A stretch of 64,000 bases of DNA from a bacterium (GCA_028819345.1 JAPPLW010000103.1:34424-98423); one strand, 5' to 3'; positions 8,690 to 18,234 are shown, numbered from the stretch's first letter. The notes: generated by a model not told the origin, from the sequence alone. A program made the numbers and translations.

Positions 8690-10774
8690 ATGCGCAGAAT
8701 CTCCATAGTTGTCTTGGGAATACTTTCAGTAGTGCTTTTTTCTCCGCTGGCCGCGGCTATTGCCCAGGTCGAGTCGGAGGAGGACAGTGCTGAAAAACAA
8801 ACGGTGCGGATGGCTCGGGCCACCTGGGATACGGGCTGGTTCCAAGCCGAGGTTTATCGCCTCCTGATCCAGCGGCTCGGGTATCAGGTCGAGGGACCTG
8901 TCACCATGGACAATGACGAATTCTACGAAGCCGTGGCGGTGGGCAAGGTGGACCTGTGGGCCAACGGATGGTTCCCGACACAGGACGTCTTCATTCAAGA
9001 GGACCACGTGGAATTGGTGGGAACTCAAGTGGACGATGGGGCCCTGCAGGGATACTTCGTGGACAAGGCGACCGCAGAAGCTCACGGAATCACCAATCTG
9101 GGTGACTTGTCCTCTCCCGAGATTGCCGCGCTGTTCGATGAGGATGGGGACGGAATGGCCGACCTGACCGGGTGCGAGCCCTCGTGGGGTTGTGCGGCGA
9201 TCATTGATCACCACCTGGAGGCATACGGCTTGAGAGACACGATCGAGCAGGTTCAGGGCACCTATTCACCCTCGATCAGGGCGACCTTCGATCGGTATCG
9301 GTCCGGGCAACCGGTCCTCTTCTACACATGGACGCCCAACTGGACGGTTGGCAAGTTGCAGCCTGGCGTGGACGTGATCTGGCTCGAGACGCCCTTCCCC
9401 TCACTGCCCGCGGAACAGGCTGCCTACCTGGACCGGACCACGATCGCCGGGATCCCGGGATGCGCCAACGATCCCTGCCACGTCGGTTGGCCTCCCAATG
9501 ACATACGGGTGGTGGCCAACACCCGGTTCCTGGAAGCCAATCCCTCCATCCGGAGGTTGTTGGAGCAGGTGGTGATACCACTGGGAGACATCTCCGCTCA
9601 GAACGCCTTGATGGTGGCCGACGAAGGGGATCCCGAGGACATCCGCCGCCATGCTGAGGAATGGGTGGACGCCAATCAGGTAACCGTGGAGGGCTGGATA
9701 GAGGCCGCGGACCCGGAGGCGGTGGGACTGGAAGACACCGGCGGCGCCATCTCGGCGGCCGGGGGCAGGCTGGCGGTGGCCGCACGCATCCTCCCACCGT
9801 TCGTGATCTATGACGACCGCTCCTACAGCGGTTTCGAGGTGGAGTTGGCGCATCTCCTGGCCGCCCGGCTGGGGATGGAGGTCGACATCTACGCGGTGGA
9901 TACAGTGGCCAAGCAGATCGATGACATCGACCGCGGCGTTGCGCGAGTGGCCCTCGGGGGAGTGGCGATCACCGAATCCAGGGAGCGGCTGGTCGATTTC
10001 TCGTTGCCGGTGCTCAACGCCGGGCTAACCATCATGGCGCCCAGCGAAGCGAACCGGAACCTCGGCGATCGGATCCTGCTGTTCCTCAGGGCCATCATCT
10101 CCTCGGACCTTCCCTGGTTGTTGATGGTGTTCGGGGTGGCGGTGCTGGTCTCCGCCCATGTGATCTGGTGGTTGGAGCGCCATCACAACGCCGACTTCGC
10201 CGTGCCCTACCGCAAGGGAATCTGGGATTCGTTCTACTGGTCGGTGGTGACCATGAGTACCGTCGGTTATGGCGACAAGGTGGCCAGGGGCGACAAGGGG
10301 AGGGTGTTCGCCCTGATCTGGATAGCCCTGGGAACACTGGTGTTCGCCAGTTTCACCGCTTCCATCGCCTCTTCCCTGGCGGTAAGCGAACTGCGTGCGG
10401 AGATCGCCGGGCCCTCCGACCTGCCCGGTCAACGGGTTGCCACGGTCTCCCAAACGGCCGGGGCAGCCTACCTGTCCGCCATAGGGGTGGGGCCGGTGCT
10501 GGTGGAGGACATCGGGGAGGCATACTCGCTGCTACAGGCGGGTGACGTAGATGCGATTGTATTCGACGCTCCCGTGCTCCACTTCCATGCTTCCCGGGAG
10601 GGAGGCGGCGAGGTGGCGACAGTTGGGCCCGACTTCGAACAGGTCCAGTACGGGTTGGCGCTGAGCCAGGCCGATGCCGACTTCCGCGAACAGGTGAACC
10701 TGGCCCTGTTGGACCTCATCGAGAGCGGCGTCTACCGCCAACTCCACGATCGGTGGTTCGGTCCCTTGGGCTGA
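8690..10774 (+). CDS. Fusion protein: signal peptide + ProX-like betaine-binding domain + GluR0-like ligand-gated K+ channel (SBP_bac_3 S1 / M1-pore-M2 / S2)
   Basis: N-terminal half: ARATWDTGWFQAEVYRLLI, DLWANGWFPTQDVFI, DEDGDGMADLTGCEPSWGC, FYTWTPNWTVGKL, PLGDISAQNALM. C-terminal half: S1 LAVAARILPPFVIYDDRSYSGFEVELAHLLAARLG...GGVAITESRERLVDFSLPVLNAGLTIM; M1 PWLLMVFGVAVLVSAHVIWW; filter TMSTVGYGD (TVGYGD at 10259-10276); M2 FALIWIALGTLVFASFTASIASSLAV; S2 PGQRVATVSQTAGAAYL...DAIVFDAPVLHF...QYGLAL...LLDLIESGVYRQLHDRWFG. ATG at 8690 preferred over TTG 8663. Confidence 0.9.
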   Translation: MRRISIVVLGILSVVLFSPLAAAIAQVESEEDSAEKQTVRMARATWDTGWFQAEVYRLLIQRLGYQVEGPVTMDNDEFYEAVAVGKVDLWANGWFPTQDVFIQEDHVELVGTQVDDGALQGYFVDKATAEAHGITNLGDLSSPEIAALFDEDGDGMADLTGCEPSWGCAAIIDHHLEAYGLRDTIEQVQGTYSPSIRATFDRYRSGQPVLFYTWTPNWTVGKLQPGVDVIWLETPFPSLPAEQAAYLDRTTIAGIPGCANDPCHVGWPPNDIRVVANTRFLEANPSIRRLLEQVVIPLGDISAQNALMVADEGDPEDIRRHAEEWVDANQVTVEGWIEAADPEAVGLEDTGGAISAAGGRLAVAARILPPFVIYDDRSYSGFEVELAHLLAARLGMEVDIYAVDTVAKQIDDIDRGVARVALGGVAITESRERLVDFSLPVLNAGLTIMAPSEANRNLGDRILLFLRAIISSDLPWLLMVFGVAVLVSAHVIWWLERHHNADFAVPYRKGIWDSFYWSVVTMSTVGYGDKVARGDKGRVFALIWIALGTLVFASFTASIASSLAVSELRAEIAGPSDLPGQRVATVSQTAGAAYLSAIGVGPVLVEDIGEAYSLLQAGDVDAIVFDAPVLHFHASREGGGEVATVGPDFEQVQYGLALSQADADFREQVNLALLDLIESGVYRQLHDRWFGPLG

Positions 10775-10835
10775 GGGGACTGTCATCGGCGTATTCCGTT
10801 GCCCCTAGTCGCCGGTAACTGGTAGCCTCCTCCCT

Positions 10836-11498
10836 ATGTCATGGCGCAGGAAGCCCACCACTCTGCCCGATAGGGAAACGGCGCTAGCCGGCCGGGAGAC
10901 TCCCCTTTCAGTACCTGAATTCCACTTTGTCACCGGTGCTCGCATCACGCCGCCCTTCCCGGAAGGATCCGAGGTCATCTGGTTCGGAATGGGGTGCTTC
11001 TGGGGCGCCGAGCGGATGTTCTGGCAAACCGAAGGCGTGTACTCCACCGCAGTGGGGTACGGCGGCGGAGTCACCCCCAACCCCACTTATGAAGAGGTGT
11101 GCTCGGGAATGACCGGTCACACCGAGTTGGTGCAGGTTGTATACCTGCCGGGAGAGATCGATCTCGATGTGCTCATGGCCGTTTTCTGGGAGGGTCATGA
11201 TCCCACCCAGGGGATGAGACAGGGGAACGACTACGGGACCCAGTATCGCTCCGCGGTCTATGTCTCCCGCCCGGAGCAGTTGCCGGCGATCTGGGAGAGC
11301 CTCGAGGCCTATCAGACGGAATTGCACAAGAACGGATACGACCTGGTCACCACCGAGATCGGTGAAGGGAAGTCCTTCTACTACGCGGAGGACTACCACC
11401 AGCAGTATCTGGCCAAGAACCCCTGGGGGTACTGCGGCATCGGGGGCACGGGAGTCTCATACTGCACCCCTGCCCAGGCACAGTCCGCCACCGGTTAG
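10836..11498 (+). CDS. msrA: peptide-methionine (S)-S-oxide reductase
   Basis: [52 protein letters not shown]. Confidence 0.97.
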   Translation: MSWRRKPTTLPDRETALAGRETPLSVPEFHFVTGARITPPFPEGSEVIWFGMGCFWGAERMFWQTEGVYSTAVGYGGGVTPNPTYEEVCSGMTGHTELVQVVYLPGEIDLDVLMAVFWEGHDPTQGMRQGNDYGTQYRSAVYVSRPEQLPAIWESLEAYQTELHKNGYDLVTTEIGEGKSFYYAEDYHQQYLAKNPWGYCGIGGTGVSYCTPAQAQSATG

Positions 11499-11511
11499 GC
11501 CGCGGAGCGCG

Positions 11512-12657
11512 GTGAAGGAGTCCCTTCGCTCCCAGGTCCCTCCGTTCTATGTGATGGAGGTGATGAAGGCGGCCGCCCTGCGGGAGGCGGGTGGCGGAGA
11601 CGTCCTTCACCTGGAGGTTGGTCAACCCATGACGCCGGCTCCCTCCCGGGTGTTGGAGGCCGCCCGGAAAGGCCTGATCGAGGACCGCCTGGGATACACG
11701 GCCGCGACCGGCCTGGGGACCCTGCGGGAGAGAATCGGTCGCTTCTATCAGGATCGGTACGGCCTGGACGTGTCGCCGGATCGGGTGGTGCTGACAATCG
11801 GGGCCTCCGCCGGGTTTGTCCTGGCCTGCCTGGCGCTCTTCGATCCCGGCGATCGGGTGGCGATGACGGTGCCAGGCTACTCGGCCTACCGCAACGTGCT
11901 CTCTGCTCTGGGCTTGGAGTTGGTGGAGGTGCGGGTGGACGCCGAGACCCGTTTCGTTCCCTCGACGGAACGTTTGGAGGTGGCCGGTCCGCTGGACGGG
12001 TTGGTGGTGGCGAGTCCGTCCAACCCGACCGGGGTCACCCTCACCCCCGAAGAGTTGAGCTCGGTGGTGGACTTCTGCGAGACCTCGGGGACTGTCCTGA
12101 TCAGCGACGAGATCTATCACGGGATTCACTACGGGGGGCGGGCCGCCAGCGCGCTCGAGTTCAGCGATGCGCCGGTGGTGGTGCAGAGCTTCTCCAAGTA
12201 TTTCTCGATGACCGGGTGGCGCCTGGGGTGGCTGGTGGTGCCCCCCGAGATATTCCGTCCTGTGGAACGACTCTCCCAAAACCTGTTCATCGCGCCGCCC
12301 ACCGTCTCTCAGTTGGGGGCCTTGGAGGCCTTCGACTGCACCGGGGAGCTGGACGCGATCGTCACAGCCTACGCCGAGAGCAGGGAGATACTGGTAGCCG
12401 GTTTGGCGGAGGCCGGGATTACCCGGATCGCTCCGCCCGACGGGGCGTTCTACGTCTACGCCGACATCTCCCATCTGGGCATGGACTCTCCCACCCTGTG
12501 CGCCCGTTGGTTGACCGAGATTGGAGTTGCGGTCACTCCCGGAATCGACTTCGATCCCGAGCAGGGAGATCGCTGGGTCCGTTTCTCGTACTCGGAGTCC
12601 ACTGGCGATATCGCCGAGGCGGTCCGCCGCCTCAAGAAGTGGTCCGGTCTGCGCTAG
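11512..12657 (+). CDS. pyridoxal-phosphate aminotransferase, class I/II
   Basis: VASPSNPTGVTL, DEIYHGIHYG, SFSKYFSMTGWRLGWLVVP; GTG start at 11512 preferred over the long ORF start. Confidence 0.9.
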   Translation: MKESLRSQVPPFYVMEVMKAAALREAGGGDVLHLEVGQPMTPAPSRVLEAARKGLIEDRLGYTAATGLGTLRERIGRFYQDRYGLDVSPDRVVLTIGASAGFVLACLALFDPGDRVAMTVPGYSAYRNVLSALGLELVEVRVDAETRFVPSTERLEVAGPLDGLVVASPSNPTGVTLTPEELSSVVDFCETSGTVLISDEIYHGIHYGGRAASALEFSDAPVVVQSFSKYFSMTGWRLGWLVVPPEIFRPVERLSQNLFIAPPTVSQLGALEAFDCTGELDAIVTAYAESREILVAGLAEAGITRIAPPDGAFYVYADISHLGMDSPTLCARWLTEIGVAVTPGIDFDPEQGDRWVRFSYSESTGDIAEAVRRLKKWSGLR

Positions 12658-12681
12658 CCGGAGATCTGTAGAGTTGCGGTC

Positions 12682-13092
12682 GTGAGCGACCGTTCCGTGC
12701 TGGGTGTTGGCGGGGGCTTTGCTGAGTTGGCGGGAATCGTTCTCGACGAGTCGTCGTCGTCAAGGGTGCGCGGGCACGTGGAAGCGGGGGAGGAGCACCA
12801 TCAACCGTTCGGCATGGTGAACGCGGGACTTCACACCACCATGGTGGAGACTCTCGCCTCGGTCGGCGCTTTCATCTGGGCACAAGAACAAGGAATGATG
12901 GCGGCGGTCGGCGTCCACAATGCCACCGATTTCTTCCGCTCGCATCGGCTCGGAAGGTTGAATGGGGAAGCCACCCCCATTCACCAGGGCCGTAGCCAAC
13001 AGGTCTGGCAGGTGACGATAACCCGCGCCTCGGACGGGAAGATGGTCGCCCAGGGTCGTTTGCGTCTCCAGAACCTGGATCAGATTCGTTGA
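12682..13092 (+). CDS. PaaI-like hotdog-fold thioesterase
   Basis: HHQPFGMVNAGLHTTMVETLASVGA, short ~136 aa hotdog pattern. Confidence 0.8.
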   Translation: MSDRSVLGVGGGFAELAGIVLDESSSSRVRGHVEAGEEHHQPFGMVNAGLHTTMVETLASVGAFIWAQEQGMMAAVGVHNATDFFRSHRLGRLNGEATPIHQGRSQQVWQVTITRASDGKMVAQGRLRLQNLDQIR

Positions 13093-13341
13093 GACCCCCC
13101 CTACGGGCTGGAGCAGAGGTTCGCGAATTAACTCTCCGTTTTCCGGACTTGACCGGGTTCGAATGATTATTGTCCGGATATCGGATAGAGATTCCGGTAA
13201 ACGGGCATTTCGATCAGAGGGTCCCGCCTGGCAGCGTCAGGTGGGGCAGTTCTTTCGAGATTGACTGAGAACGAATAGAGAAGCGTGACCCTATGTCCAT
13301 CCTCTTTAGGTGGCGAGGGTCCGGAAGGAGAAGGCAGGTAT

Positions 13342-14589
13342 ATGAGTAAACGTAGATCTTGGGTACGAGTAGCGGTTGTGCTGTCCGTCCTGGCTCTGGT
13401 CGCCACTGCCTGTGGTGACGGAGAGGAAGAGGCGGCCGAGACCACTGCAGCCCCAACCACTGCAGCCCCAACCACCACTGCCGCTCCCGAACCGGAGGAG
13501 CCCATCAAGCTGGGAACCGTCTGGTTCAACTCGGGAACGGCGGTCGGTTTGGGCGACATCATGCGCAACGGGTTCGAGTTGGCTGTTATGCAGCAGAACG
13601 AGGCCGGTGGCGTATTGGGACGCCAGGTCGAGGTTATCCATTATGACGAAGGCTATTCGGCCGACGAATCGGTGGCATCGGCTCGCAAGGCCATCGCCGA
13701 TGGAGTAGCCGGCGTGGCCGGCGGCAACGACGCCACAACCTGCGTGGCCATGAAGGATGTGTTCAAAGAGGAAAGTGTCCCGCTGGTGGTGACCGCCTGC
13801 GGCTCGGAGTTGATCACTACCGAGGGATATGACGGAGCGGTGCATATCCGCGCTCCGGTGAAGCAGACCCAATCGGACAGCAACGCCCTCTCGGTGTTGG
13901 CCCGTTGGATGATCCAGCAGGGCTACAAACGAGTCCAGGGCGTAGGAGTGGATTCGGACTGGGTATTGCTTACCAATGACGAATTCACCCGCATCTTCGC
14001 CGAAGAGGCGCCGGCCGACTTCGAGTACACCGGGATGATTTACTTCCCCTATGGAACTGCCGAAGCCCGGGTGGAGGTCACTAAGGGCGTCGGCAACGAT
14101 CCCGACCTCCTGTATCTCGGCCTGTGGGGTAAGGACGTGGTCGTGAACGCCGTGCAAGCCGCCCGTGAGATCGGCTATGAGGGTGACATCATGGTCAACG
14201 AGGTGGTGTACACGCCGCCGGAGGTGGAAGCCCTGGGTGATCTTTCTGAAGGCATTTACAGTTCCACCGGGTGGATTCTGGACGAGTCGATCCCCGAGGC
14301 AGCCGCCTTCTCCTCGGCATATGAAGCCGAGTTCGGCCATGCACCGGACTGGTGGTCCGAACTGGGCTACACCGCCGCCCTGCAGTTGATGGCAGCCATC
14401 GAGGCGGCTGGAACCACCGACTATGAAGCAGTTGCTCCCCTCATGAACGACGAGCACGGGTTTGTCACCCCTCGCGGTAAGCCCTTGCGCTTCAACGAGA
14501 ATGGACTCCGACTGGTTGACGACTGGATCATCATCCAGTCAAGCGGTGGTGAACTGCATCCCGTGGACGCCGTTCCGTTGGCCGGGTAG
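13342..14589 (+). CDS. ABC transporter substrate-binding lipoprotein, branched-chain amino acid/amide (LivK-like) type
   Basis: Lipobox LVATACGDG, TTAAPTT linker, IKLGTVWFNSGTAVGLGDIMRNGFELAVMQQNEAGGVLGRQVEVI; first gene of the livHMGF cluster. ATG 13342 preferred. Confidence 0.9.
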   Translation: MSKRRSWVRVAVVLSVLALVATACGDGEEEAAETTAAPTTAAPTTTAAPEPEEPIKLGTVWFNSGTAVGLGDIMRNGFELAVMQQNEAGGVLGRQVEVIHYDEGYSADESVASARKAIADGVAGVAGGNDATTCVAMKDVFKEESVPLVVTACGSELITTEGYDGAVHIRAPVKQTQSDSNALSVLARWMIQQGYKRVQGVGVDSDWVLLTNDEFTRIFAEEAPADFEYTGMIYFPYGTAEARVEVTKGVGNDPDLLYLGLWGKDVVVNAVQAAREIGYEGDIMVNEVVYTPPEVEALGDLSEGIYSSTGWILDESIPEAAAFSSAYEAEFGHAPDWWSELGYTAALQLMAAIEAAGTTDYEAVAPLMNDEHGFVTPRGKPLRFNENGLRLVDDWIIIQSSGGELHPVDAVPLAG

Positions 14590-14611
14590 AGGTAACTCTC
14601 CCATAACTTCT

Positions 14612-14656
14612 GATGTATCGGTCTGCGCCCTTTATCCAGGGCCAGACCGATACATC
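14612..14656 (+). other. Strong intercistronic stem-loop after the SBP gene
   Basis: Perfect 14-bp arms GATGTATCGGTCTG / CAGACCGATACATC. Confidence 0.75.
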
Positions 14657-14688
14657 CTGTTTGACCGAGGAAGGAGGCTCTGAAGAGA

Positions 14689-15090
14689 GTGGAGAGAGTA
14701 TTCGTACCGGTTGACGAGGAACTCTTCCGGGCCATCGGGTCGAAGAGCCGGTGGAATGATGTGGTGCGGGTGGGAAACACTCTCTGGGTGACTGGACAGT
14801 TGGGCTGGGACAAGACCACCGGAGTACTGGGGAAGACCCTGGAAGAGCAGGCAGAACTGGCTTTGGAGAACCTCAAGGTGGCCTTGGAACGGGCCGGCGC
14901 CAAGATGAGCGATGTGGTCCTTACCCGGGTTTACCTGGTCGATCACGACCACTATCACCGGTACGAGCCGATTTACGCCCGGTATTTTCCCGACCGCCAG
15001 CCCGCCCGGGTGTCGGTGGTGGTGGCGGAGTTGATCCACCACGCCCTGATCGACATAGAGGCGGTGGCAGTGGTGGACGACAACGGATGA
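14689..15090 (+). CDS. RidA/YjgF/Rid family protein
   Basis: GNTLWVTGQLGWDKTTGVLGKTLEEQAELALENLKVALERAGAKMSDVVLTRVYLVDHDHYHRYEPIYARYFPDRQPARVSVVV. Confidence 0.9.
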   Translation: MERVFVPVDEELFRAIGSKSRWNDVVRVGNTLWVTGQLGWDKTTGVLGKTLEEQAELALENLKVALERAGAKMSDVVLTRVYLVDHDHYHRYEPIYARYFPDRQPARVSVVVAELIHHALIDIEAVAVVDDNG

Positions 15091-15145
15091 CCCTTTCCCG
15101 GCAGCCGGCGTTCGGTAATACGCGCCCTGGTACGAGGAGTGGAAG

Positions 15146-15475
15146 ATGATCAAGACGGTAACCCTGCTGACCAGACGAGCCGATCTGACCAGCGAGCAAT
15201 TCCATGAACACTGGAAGACGGTCCATGCACCCCTGGTGTTGGCCATGCCCAGGGTTCGTCGGTACGTTCAATGTCGACCCCTGGAGGTTCCCGGGCGTGT
15301 TGCGCCTTGCGATGGGGTGGCCGAGGTGTGGTATGACACCGTTGAGGACTTTCTGGCCACCGCCGACTCTCCCGAGTACGCCGCGCTCCTGGCCGACGAG
15401 AAGAACTTCATGGGCGCCAAGACCCAGGACTCGGTGTTCGTGATCGTCGAGGAGGACGAGTTCGGTGTCGAGTAG
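15146..15475 (+). CDS. EthD-domain protein (dimeric alpha/beta barrel)
   Basis: IKTVTLLTRRADLTSEQFHEHWKTVHAPLVLAMPRVRRYVQ. Confidence 0.85.
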   Translation: MIKTVTLLTRRADLTSEQFHEHWKTVHAPLVLAMPRVRRYVQCRPLEVPGRVAPCDGVAEVWYDTVEDFLATADSPEYAALLADEKNFMGAKTQDSVFVIVEEDEFGVE

Positions 15476-15490
15476 GCCCGCCGGTTTCAG

Positions 15491-16291
15491 ATGACCGCCG
15501 TTCCCAGCCATCCGCCAGGGTCTCTCTCGAAGGGTCTGCAGATATTGGCTGTCTTCGATGAGAAGTCTCCGGCGCTTTCGGTGGCCGATATCGCGCGCCG
15601 CACCCAGATCAGCCGGGCCAGCGTCTATCGTCTCACCGGCGTTCTGGAAGACCTGGGATACATAAGGAGAACCGAGCGTCTCTACCGTCCTTCCAAGAAA
15701 GTCCTGAACCTGGGGGTGGCCGCGGTGGAGTCTCGGGAATTCGTGGAGCACATCCGCCCCTACCTGGATGAGATCAGTGTGGCATTGCCGGAGGCGACGG
15801 CGGTCAATTACGGTGTCCTGGAGGGCGCCGAAGTCATCTACATGGCGAGACGTCACCGCGATGACATAATCACCATCAATCTTCAGGTCGGCAGCCGGCT
15901 ACCTGCCCATCTGAGTTCTTTGGGCAAGGCCATTCTCTCGGCCATGCCAACCCGGGAAGCGGAGGGGGTGTTGAGGGAGATGGATTTCCAGCGCCGGACC
16001 ACCACTACGGTTACGGGCGTTGATGACTACCGGGCGCAACTGGAGGAGGCCCGGATCAAGGGGATCGCCCTGAACGACCAGGAACTGACTGCCGGTTTGC
16101 GGTCGGTGTCGGCGCCGGTGTTTCATGACACAGAGGTGATAGGAGCGGTGGGGGTGGCCACCCTGGCAACCCGAGCCGACATCGAGACCTTGGAAAACCA
16201 CTACGGCCCGATTCTCAAGTCCTTCGCGGAAACGATCACAGAGGAGATATCGGCCACACGATTCGACAACCGGGTCCCGATCTACGGCTAG
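15491..16291 (+). CDS. IclR family transcriptional regulator
   Basis: N-terminal wHTH SLSKGLQILAVFDEKSPALSVADIARRTQISRASVYRLTGVLEDLGYI; C-terminal LPAHLSSLGKAILSAMP, SVSAPVFHDTEVIGAVGVA. Confidence 0.95.
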   Translation: MTAVPSHPPGSLSKGLQILAVFDEKSPALSVADIARRTQISRASVYRLTGVLEDLGYIRRTERLYRPSKKVLNLGVAAVESREFVEHIRPYLDEISVALPEATAVNYGVLEGAEVIYMARRHRDDIITINLQVGSRLPAHLSSLGKAILSAMPTREAEGVLREMDFQRRTTTTVTGVDDYRAQLEEARIKGIALNDQELTAGLRSVSAPVFHDTEVIGAVGVATLATRADIETLENHYGPILKSFAETITEEISATRFDNRVPIYG

Positions 16292-16346
16292 CCATGAATC
16301 GGTTGTCTCAACCCGGGTTGGTCGGTCACCATGCGAGGTCCGGCGG

Positions 16347-17210
16347 ATGAGTTGGGACGTCATCGGCCAGCAACTCTGGAACGGTCTTCTCAACGGTTCG
16401 ATCTACGTGATATTCGCGGCCGGGTTGAGTCTGGTATTCGGAGTAATGAGGGTAATCAACATGGCGCATGGCGAGTTGACCATGTTGGGGGCCATGCTGT
16501 TGTTCACGGTCACCGATCTGGTCGGGTTGGGTTATTTCACTGGAGCTGCGCTGGTGGTGGTGGTGATGGCCCTGGCCGGCTTCCTGGTCAACCGGGTCAC
16601 GGTTCGCCCGTTCCTGGGACATTCGGAGTTGGTGGTGATCCTCTCGACCGTGGCGCTGAGCTTCATGCTGTTAAACGGCAGTCTGGTGGTGTGGGGGTCC
16701 GGGCCCAAGGGGGTGGACAAACCTTTCAACGAGATCGTCCAGGTCGGGGGGGTGTACGTAACCACCGCCAGCGTTCTTCTGGTGGGGGTGTGCTTTGCGG
16801 CGGTCCTGGGTTTGTACCTCATGCTCACTTTCACCAAGCTGGGCAAGAAGACCCGGGCAACCGGCCAGAACCTGCTCGGCGCCCGTTTGATAGGGATCAA
16901 CACCACCGCCGTCTATGATACCACCCTGATAGTTGCTTCCGGACTGGCGGCCCTGGCCGGAGTGTTGATCGTCCTGGTGTCGTCTGCATCTCCCAACCTG
17001 GGACAACCTCTGCTCATCACCGGCTTTGCGGTGGTGATCGTGGCGGGGATGGGAAATGTGGGGGGAGCGGTGGCGGTGGGCCTGTTCATGGGCGTGACCG
17101 AGGCGCTGTTCGGCCAGTTCGTCTCCACCTATTACCGACAGGGGTACCTGTACGTTGTGATGATCGTCGTCCTGCTGCTGCGCCCCCAGGGCCTGTTCGG
17201 GAGGAAATGA
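16347..17210 (+). CDS. livH: branched-chain amino acid ABC transporter permease LivH
   Basis: GLLNGSIYVIFAAGLSLVFGVMRVINMAHGELTMLGAM. Confidence 0.92.
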   Translation: MSWDVIGQQLWNGLLNGSIYVIFAAGLSLVFGVMRVINMAHGELTMLGAMLLFTVTDLVGLGYFTGAALVVVVMALAGFLVNRVTVRPFLGHSELVVILSTVALSFMLLNGSLVVWGSGPKGVDKPFNEIVQVGGVYVTTASVLLVGVCFAAVLGLYLMLTFTKLGKKTRATGQNLLGARLIGINTTAVYDTTLIVASGLAALAGVLIVLVSSASPNLGQPLLITGFAVVIVAGMGNVGGAVAVGLFMGVTEALFGQFVSTYYRQGYLYVVMIVVLLLRPQGLFGRK

Positions 17211-17211
17211 A

Positions 17212-18234
17212 GTGCGGTTGAGAATCCCACCGGGATGGTGGCTGGGAGGTTTGTTGCTCCTGTTGGTTGCGATGGTGCCGCTGTTTGTTTTCACCAACAC
17301 CTACAACCGCGGTCTGTTGGTCCTGATTGTGATATATGCGATCGCCGGGCTCAGTCTCGATTACATCATGGGCGAGATGGGGCAATTCTCTTTCGGACAC
17401 GCCGCTTTCTGGGGGTTCGGCGCCTATGTGTCGGCGAAATTGGCGCTCGATCTGGGGATATCTCCGTGGATCGGGTTCCTGGCTGCGCCGGCGGCGGCCG
17501 GCCTGGTGGGTCTTTTGATCGGCTACATCGCCCTGCGCCGCACACGGGGCCTCGAACTGGCGATCGTCACCCTCGGCTTCGGGGTGCTGGCCTGGACAGT
17601 GGCCCTAAGGTGGAGACCGGTCACCGGCGGTCCGTCAGGACTGCGCCAGGTCCCCCCGCCCAGTCTGTTCGGCTGGGAGATCCGCTCGGAGTTGGCTTAC
17701 TTCTACTTCGCACTGCTGTTGCTGCTGGGCATAGTGTTCCTGTTGTCGAGGCTGCGGACCTCCCGCTTCGGAAGAGGCGTGCGCAGCATTCACGAGAACG
17801 AAGACCTCGCCAAGTCCGTTGGTGTGGCGGCCACCAAATACTATGTGATGGCTTTTTCGTTCGCATGCGCGCTAGTGGGGTTCTCCGGAGCCCTGTACGC
17901 CCACCACTTCCGGTTCGTAAACCCGAATCTCTTGGGTCTCGACTACATGTTCATCTTCTTGATCGTTGTCCTGGTAGGAGGGAGGGGAACCCTGTGGGGT
18001 CCGGTATTGGGTTCGGCGATCTTCGTTCTGGTGAGTGAGTGGCTGCGGGCCCTGCAGGAATACCGCTTCGTGATATTCGGCGTGGTGTTGCTGCTGGTGG
18101 TGCTGTTCATGCCGATCGGAGTCTTCCCCGCTCTACAGAGGGCAGTTCGGAGCAGCAGGGAACGCAGGAAATCCGGAGATGAGGCGACCGCGGAGGGCGA
18201 AGACCGAGCCCGGGCCGGGGTGGGGATGGAGTAG
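17212..18234 (+). CDS. livM: branched-chain amino acid ABC transporter permease LivM
   Basis: LSLDYIMGEMGQFSFGHAAFWGFGAY, RSIHENEDLAKSVGVAATKYYVMAFSFACALVGFSGALYAH, GGRGTLWGPVLGSAIF. Confidence 0.93.
   Translation: MRLRIPPGWWLGGLLLLLVAMVPLFVFTNTYNRGLLVLIVIYAIAGLSLDYIMGEMGQFSFGHAAFWGFGAYVSAKLALDLGISPWIGFLAAPAAAGLVGLLIGYIALRRTRGLELAIVTLGFGVLAWTVALRWRPVTGGPSGLRQVPPPSLFGWEIRSELAYFYFALLLLLGIVFLLSRLRTSRFGRGVRSIHENEDLAKSVGVAATKYYVMAFSFACALVGFSGALYAHHFRFVNPNLLGLDYMFIFLIVVLVGGRGTLWGPVLGSAIFVLVSEWLRALQEYRFVIFGVVLLLVVLFMPIGVFPALQRAVRSSRERRKSGDEATAEGEDRARAGVGME

Noticed and set aside
13160-13200. Imperfect inverted repeat TCCGGATATCGGA / ATTCCGG upstream of the SBP gene as an IclR operator
   Set aside because: Short, imperfect arms and no clear -35/-10; GC-rich background makes such repeats common.
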